A program made the position numbers and the translations under genes. Below are positions 39,199-40,933 of a stretch of 40,933 nucleotides of DNA, one piece after another (the stretch's first letter is position 1; each line of letters begins with the position of its first letter). The stretch lies in assembly GCA_934635225.1 (NCBI GenBank), contig CAKTYZ010000022.1, positions 1 through 40,933 on the forward strand, given 5' to 3'. Below the pieces are notes generated by a model, which saw nothing but the letters and a program-made list of their open reading frames with translations, had not been told where the DNA came from and ran no database searches. This stretch comes from an uncultured Kiritimatiellota bacterium (GTDB lineage Bacteria; Verrucomicrobiota; Kiritimatiellia; RFP12; UBA1067).

Positions 39199-40827
39199 TC
39201 ACCGTTCAGCCGACTTCGAGCCGCCACGACGTCGCGGAAAGACGTTCTCGCCGGATTTGACGGCGAACACCCGCCCGTCCGCAAGAAGCGTGAAAGGCCG
39301 ATTCGAGACGACCTTGATCTCGTCCGTCGTCGCAATCACCGAACAGGCCACGCGCCCGAAGCGGTAGTTCTCGACGCCGACGCGCCCCCGAACCTCACGG
39401 GGGAACTCGCAACGCAGCGCATTGGCAAACGCGTTGGCCTCCTTGATGCCGATGACGTCTTCCAGAAAGACCGAAATGGGTCCGAGAGCCGACCAGCCGC
39501 AGAAATCGTATCGCACGAATTCGCCGCGCTTGTTGGTCGCCGGTTTCGGCTCCGTCGGCGAATAGCATTCCCAGATCGTGTGTGGCGAGAATTCACGATA
39601 GGTCCGGTACAGGTGGTCCACAAGCCGCGTCGCGACGTCGCGCACCCGCCCGAAATCGCCGTAGGCATCGAGCGCCTTGAGCGCCATGTAGGCCGTCGGC
39701 AGCCAGACCGACCCGCGCCAGTAGCCGCCCGTCGCGATGAAATCCCGGTCGTGACGCGCCAGCGAGGGCAGGGGAACGCGTCCGCCGAACCAGCGGGCGT
39801 CCGTGAGCTTGTCGGCCAGGCGACGCCCCATTGCGTCCGTCGGCATTTCCGCCAGCATCGGCCAATACGAGGCCAAAGTCGGAACCTTTGCCTTCGCAAG
39901 GTTCGACGACAGGATGTCGTAGTAAAAGCCGTCCGATTCGTCCCAATACAGGCGATTGACCTTCTCCCGAACCGCCGCGTAGCGCGTCTGCCATGTCCGC
40001 GCCTCGTCCTCTCGCCCGAGCAGCGTGGCGATGCGCGACAGGTAGAGGGCGGAAAGCCCCTGCTGCGCGAGCGCATCCACCCAGAGGAGGTCCGGATTCT
40101 CCGGGCAAAGCCCCATCGGCCCCGCATCCTTCTCGCCCTTCCGTCCGCGCGGCGTGTTGTCCATGCCGCTCGGACACCCGCCCCAGCGGTAGCCGTCTGC
40201 CGCACGCTTGAGCGCGACCCGGGAGTTCGCGCCATAAGGCTTTGGCTTCGCGGGGTCAAACGCGTCGAAAAGTTCATACCACCGCTGAAGCCAACGCTTC
40301 TCGCCATACACGCGTTCCAAACGGGCGCGATCCCCCGTCTGAAGCGCATAGACGTATTCCGTCCAGGCAAAGAGCGGCGGATTGTCCGGATGATGGATGC
40401 GGAAGTCGAGCATCTTGCCGCAGTCGGCGCCACACCAGACGTTTCCCTTCACCTTCGGCAACGGTGCATTCGTCGCCGCCAACATGACGCCGTAGAAGTT
40501 CTCCAGCGACTCAATGCCGGGGAACTCGTCCGGGCAGTACTTGCAGAAATGCGCCATGAGGCACGTATCCCAGATCCAGATCAGGCTGGAGGCATGCGCC
40601 TCGTCCATGTACCGCGAGGCCGGCAATCCCGGAATCTCGTCGATGCGCGCGTGCGCCAGTTCCCACGCCGTGTCGTAGAAGCCGATCCATTCCGGCTTCG
40701 CGTCGTAGACCGGACGCGGCAGCCGCGTACACCAATTCGGGAACTTCGTCGCCTCGCCCTGCACCGAGACGGGAAACACAGCCGTCGCCGCCGAGGCCAG
40801 CAACAGGGTCAAAATCTCAAAACGCAT
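39199..40827 (-). CDS. Exported six-hairpin glycoside hydrolase (GH63/trehalase-like fold)
   Basis: The 542-residue protein has a signal peptide (MRFEILTLLLASAATAVFPV) and an (alpha/alpha)6-barrel of the MGH1/GH63 type. Visible marks are IWIWDTCLMAHF (the WD motif), SGMDNTPRG near residue 240, the GGYWRGSVW motif and IWECYSP late, where GH63 enzymes carry catalytic acid and base. It probably releases glucose or a related sugar from an oligosaccharide in the periplasm; the exact substrate is unknown. A perfect Shine-Dalgarno sequence, AAGGAGGTG, overlaps the upstream stop codon, which fixes the start at 40827. The end carries the 15-bp repeat shared with 38806-38820. Confidence 0.85.
   Translation of the reverse strand: MRFEILTLLLASAATAVFPVSVQGEATKFPNWCTRLPRPVYDAKPEWIGFYDTAWELAHARIDEIPGLPASRYMDEAHASSLIWIWDTCLMAHFCKYCPDEFPGIESLENFYGVMLAATNAPLPKVKGNVWCGADCGKMLDFRIHHPDNPPLFAWTEYVYALQTGDRARLERVYGEKRWLQRWYELFDAFDPAKPKPYGANSRVALKRAADGYRWGGCPSGMDNTPRGRKGEKDAGPMGLCPENPDLLWVDALAQQGLSALYLSRIATLLGREDEARTWQTRYAAVREKVNRLYWDESDGFYYDILSSNLAKAKVPTLASYWPMLAEMPTDAMGRRLADKLTDARWFGGRVPLPSLARHDRDFIATGGYWRGSVWLPTAYMALKALDAYGDFGRVRDVATRLVDHLYRTYREFSPHTIWECYSPTEPKPATNKRGEFVRYDFCGWSALGPISVFLEDVIGIKEANAFANALRCEFPREVRGRVGVENYRFGRVACSVIATTDEIKVVSNRPFTLLADGRVFAVKSGENVFPRRRGGSKSAER
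39203..39217. repeat. 15-bp direct repeat, right copy
   Basis: Identical to 38806-38820 and located in the last codons of the glycoside hydrolase gene. It lies 18 bases outside the right inverted repeat of the element. Confidence 0.75.
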
Positions 40828-40837
40828 CTGCACCTCC

Positions 40838-40933
40838 TTACCGGGCCCCCTGAAAACTGACGCCCGTCTCCTTGGGCCACGGCTTCGGCAATTCGGAAAA
40901 GACGGTCTTCTCGCCCTGCATCGGCTGGACAAA
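40838..40933 (-). CDS. C-terminal end of an upstream gene (partial)
   Basis: An open frame enters from the right edge and gives 31 residues ending KPWPKETGVSFQGAR before a TAA stop. The stop lies 10 bases before the glycoside hydrolase start and the ribosome-binding site begins within it, as expected for an operon. The family cannot be identified from this fragment; the context suggests another carbohydrate-related gene. Confidence 0.65.
   Translation of the reverse strand, partial: FVQPMQGEKTVFSELPKPWPKETGVSFQGAR

Noticed and set aside
39133..40860. A 575-codon plus-strand open frame at the right end
   Set aside because: It is antisense to the glycoside hydrolase, which has a signal peptide, a perfect Shine-Dalgarno sequence and family motifs.

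Overview
The window reads as chromosomal DNA of a GC-rich, Gram-negative-type bacterium, most likely a gut-type Kiritimatiellota or a close relative in the PVC group. The evidence is an envelope with outer-membrane and lipoprotein genes, a PEP-CTERM sorted protein, a small secreted protein that begins with a signal peptide followed by ESANIVGY (a start I associate with secreted proteins of this lineage), a capsule-type tyrosine kinase, and a SusD-free, Na+-symporter-based sugar catabolic operon. This placement is inference; no rRNA or marker gene is present. I recognise 35 protein genes (two cut by the window ends), one glycine riboswitch and no tRNA or rRNA. Almost all genes lie on the minus strand; only the sugar regulator (5097-6209) and mfd (7082-10225) are on the plus strand.

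Layout. (1) 1-503: start of a secreted-protein gene and its promoter region. (2) 504-4987: an amino-sugar operon, nagB, a sodium/solute symporter, a Gfo/Idh-type oxidoreductase and nagA, with nearly every junction overlapping; a XylR/AraC-type regulator diverges from it. (3) 6225-10225: a short-chain dehydrogenase and the transcription-repair coupling factor Mfd, back to back. (4) 10188-13372: sugar porter, metallo-beta-lactamase-fold hydrolase and an exported protein. (5) 13449-16606: Ca2+/cation antiporter, cytidylate kinase and a membrane-bound nucleotide-sugar epimerase/dehydratase. (6) 16703-20005: dCMP deaminase, triosephosphate isomerase, a leucine-rich-repeat lipoprotein and a MATE pump. 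(7) 20027-25613: three exported proteins of unknown function, a PEP-CTERM protein and a large membrane/TPR protein. (8) 25690-33570: an exopolysaccharide assembly operon running from a Wza-like lipoprotein through an exported unknown, a beta-barrel, an O-antigen ligase/polymerase and a Wzc-like tyrosine kinase to RmlB. (9) 33639-37522: glycine riboswitch, Na+/alanine(glycine) symporter and RecD2. (10) 37535-38772: rubrerythrin and an FlbD-like fusion protein. (11) 38806-39217: a non-coding, repeat-bounded insertion. (12) 39199-40933: a six-hairpin glycoside hydrolase and the tail of another gene.

Gene expression signals are unusually readable. Several first genes of transcription units (nagB, its regulator, the dehydrogenase, the Ca2+ antiporter, dCMP deaminase, probably mfd and the Wza-like gene) have a -10 element, usually preceded by TGn, only 8-12 bases before the start codon and no Shine-Dalgarno sequence, which implies leaderless or nearly leaderless mRNAs. 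Genes inside operons, and those behind long leaders, have clear Shine-Dalgarno sequences.

The most interesting points are this promoter pattern, the short GGGACAGACCCC-type repeats inserted in frame inside mfd, the 344-bp element with terminal inverted repeats near 39 kb, the exported/PEP-CTERM gene cluster with its palindrome-marked promoter, a tyrosine kinase that is tyrosine-rich at both ends, and a single-aptamer glycine riboswitch in front of an AGCS symporter.
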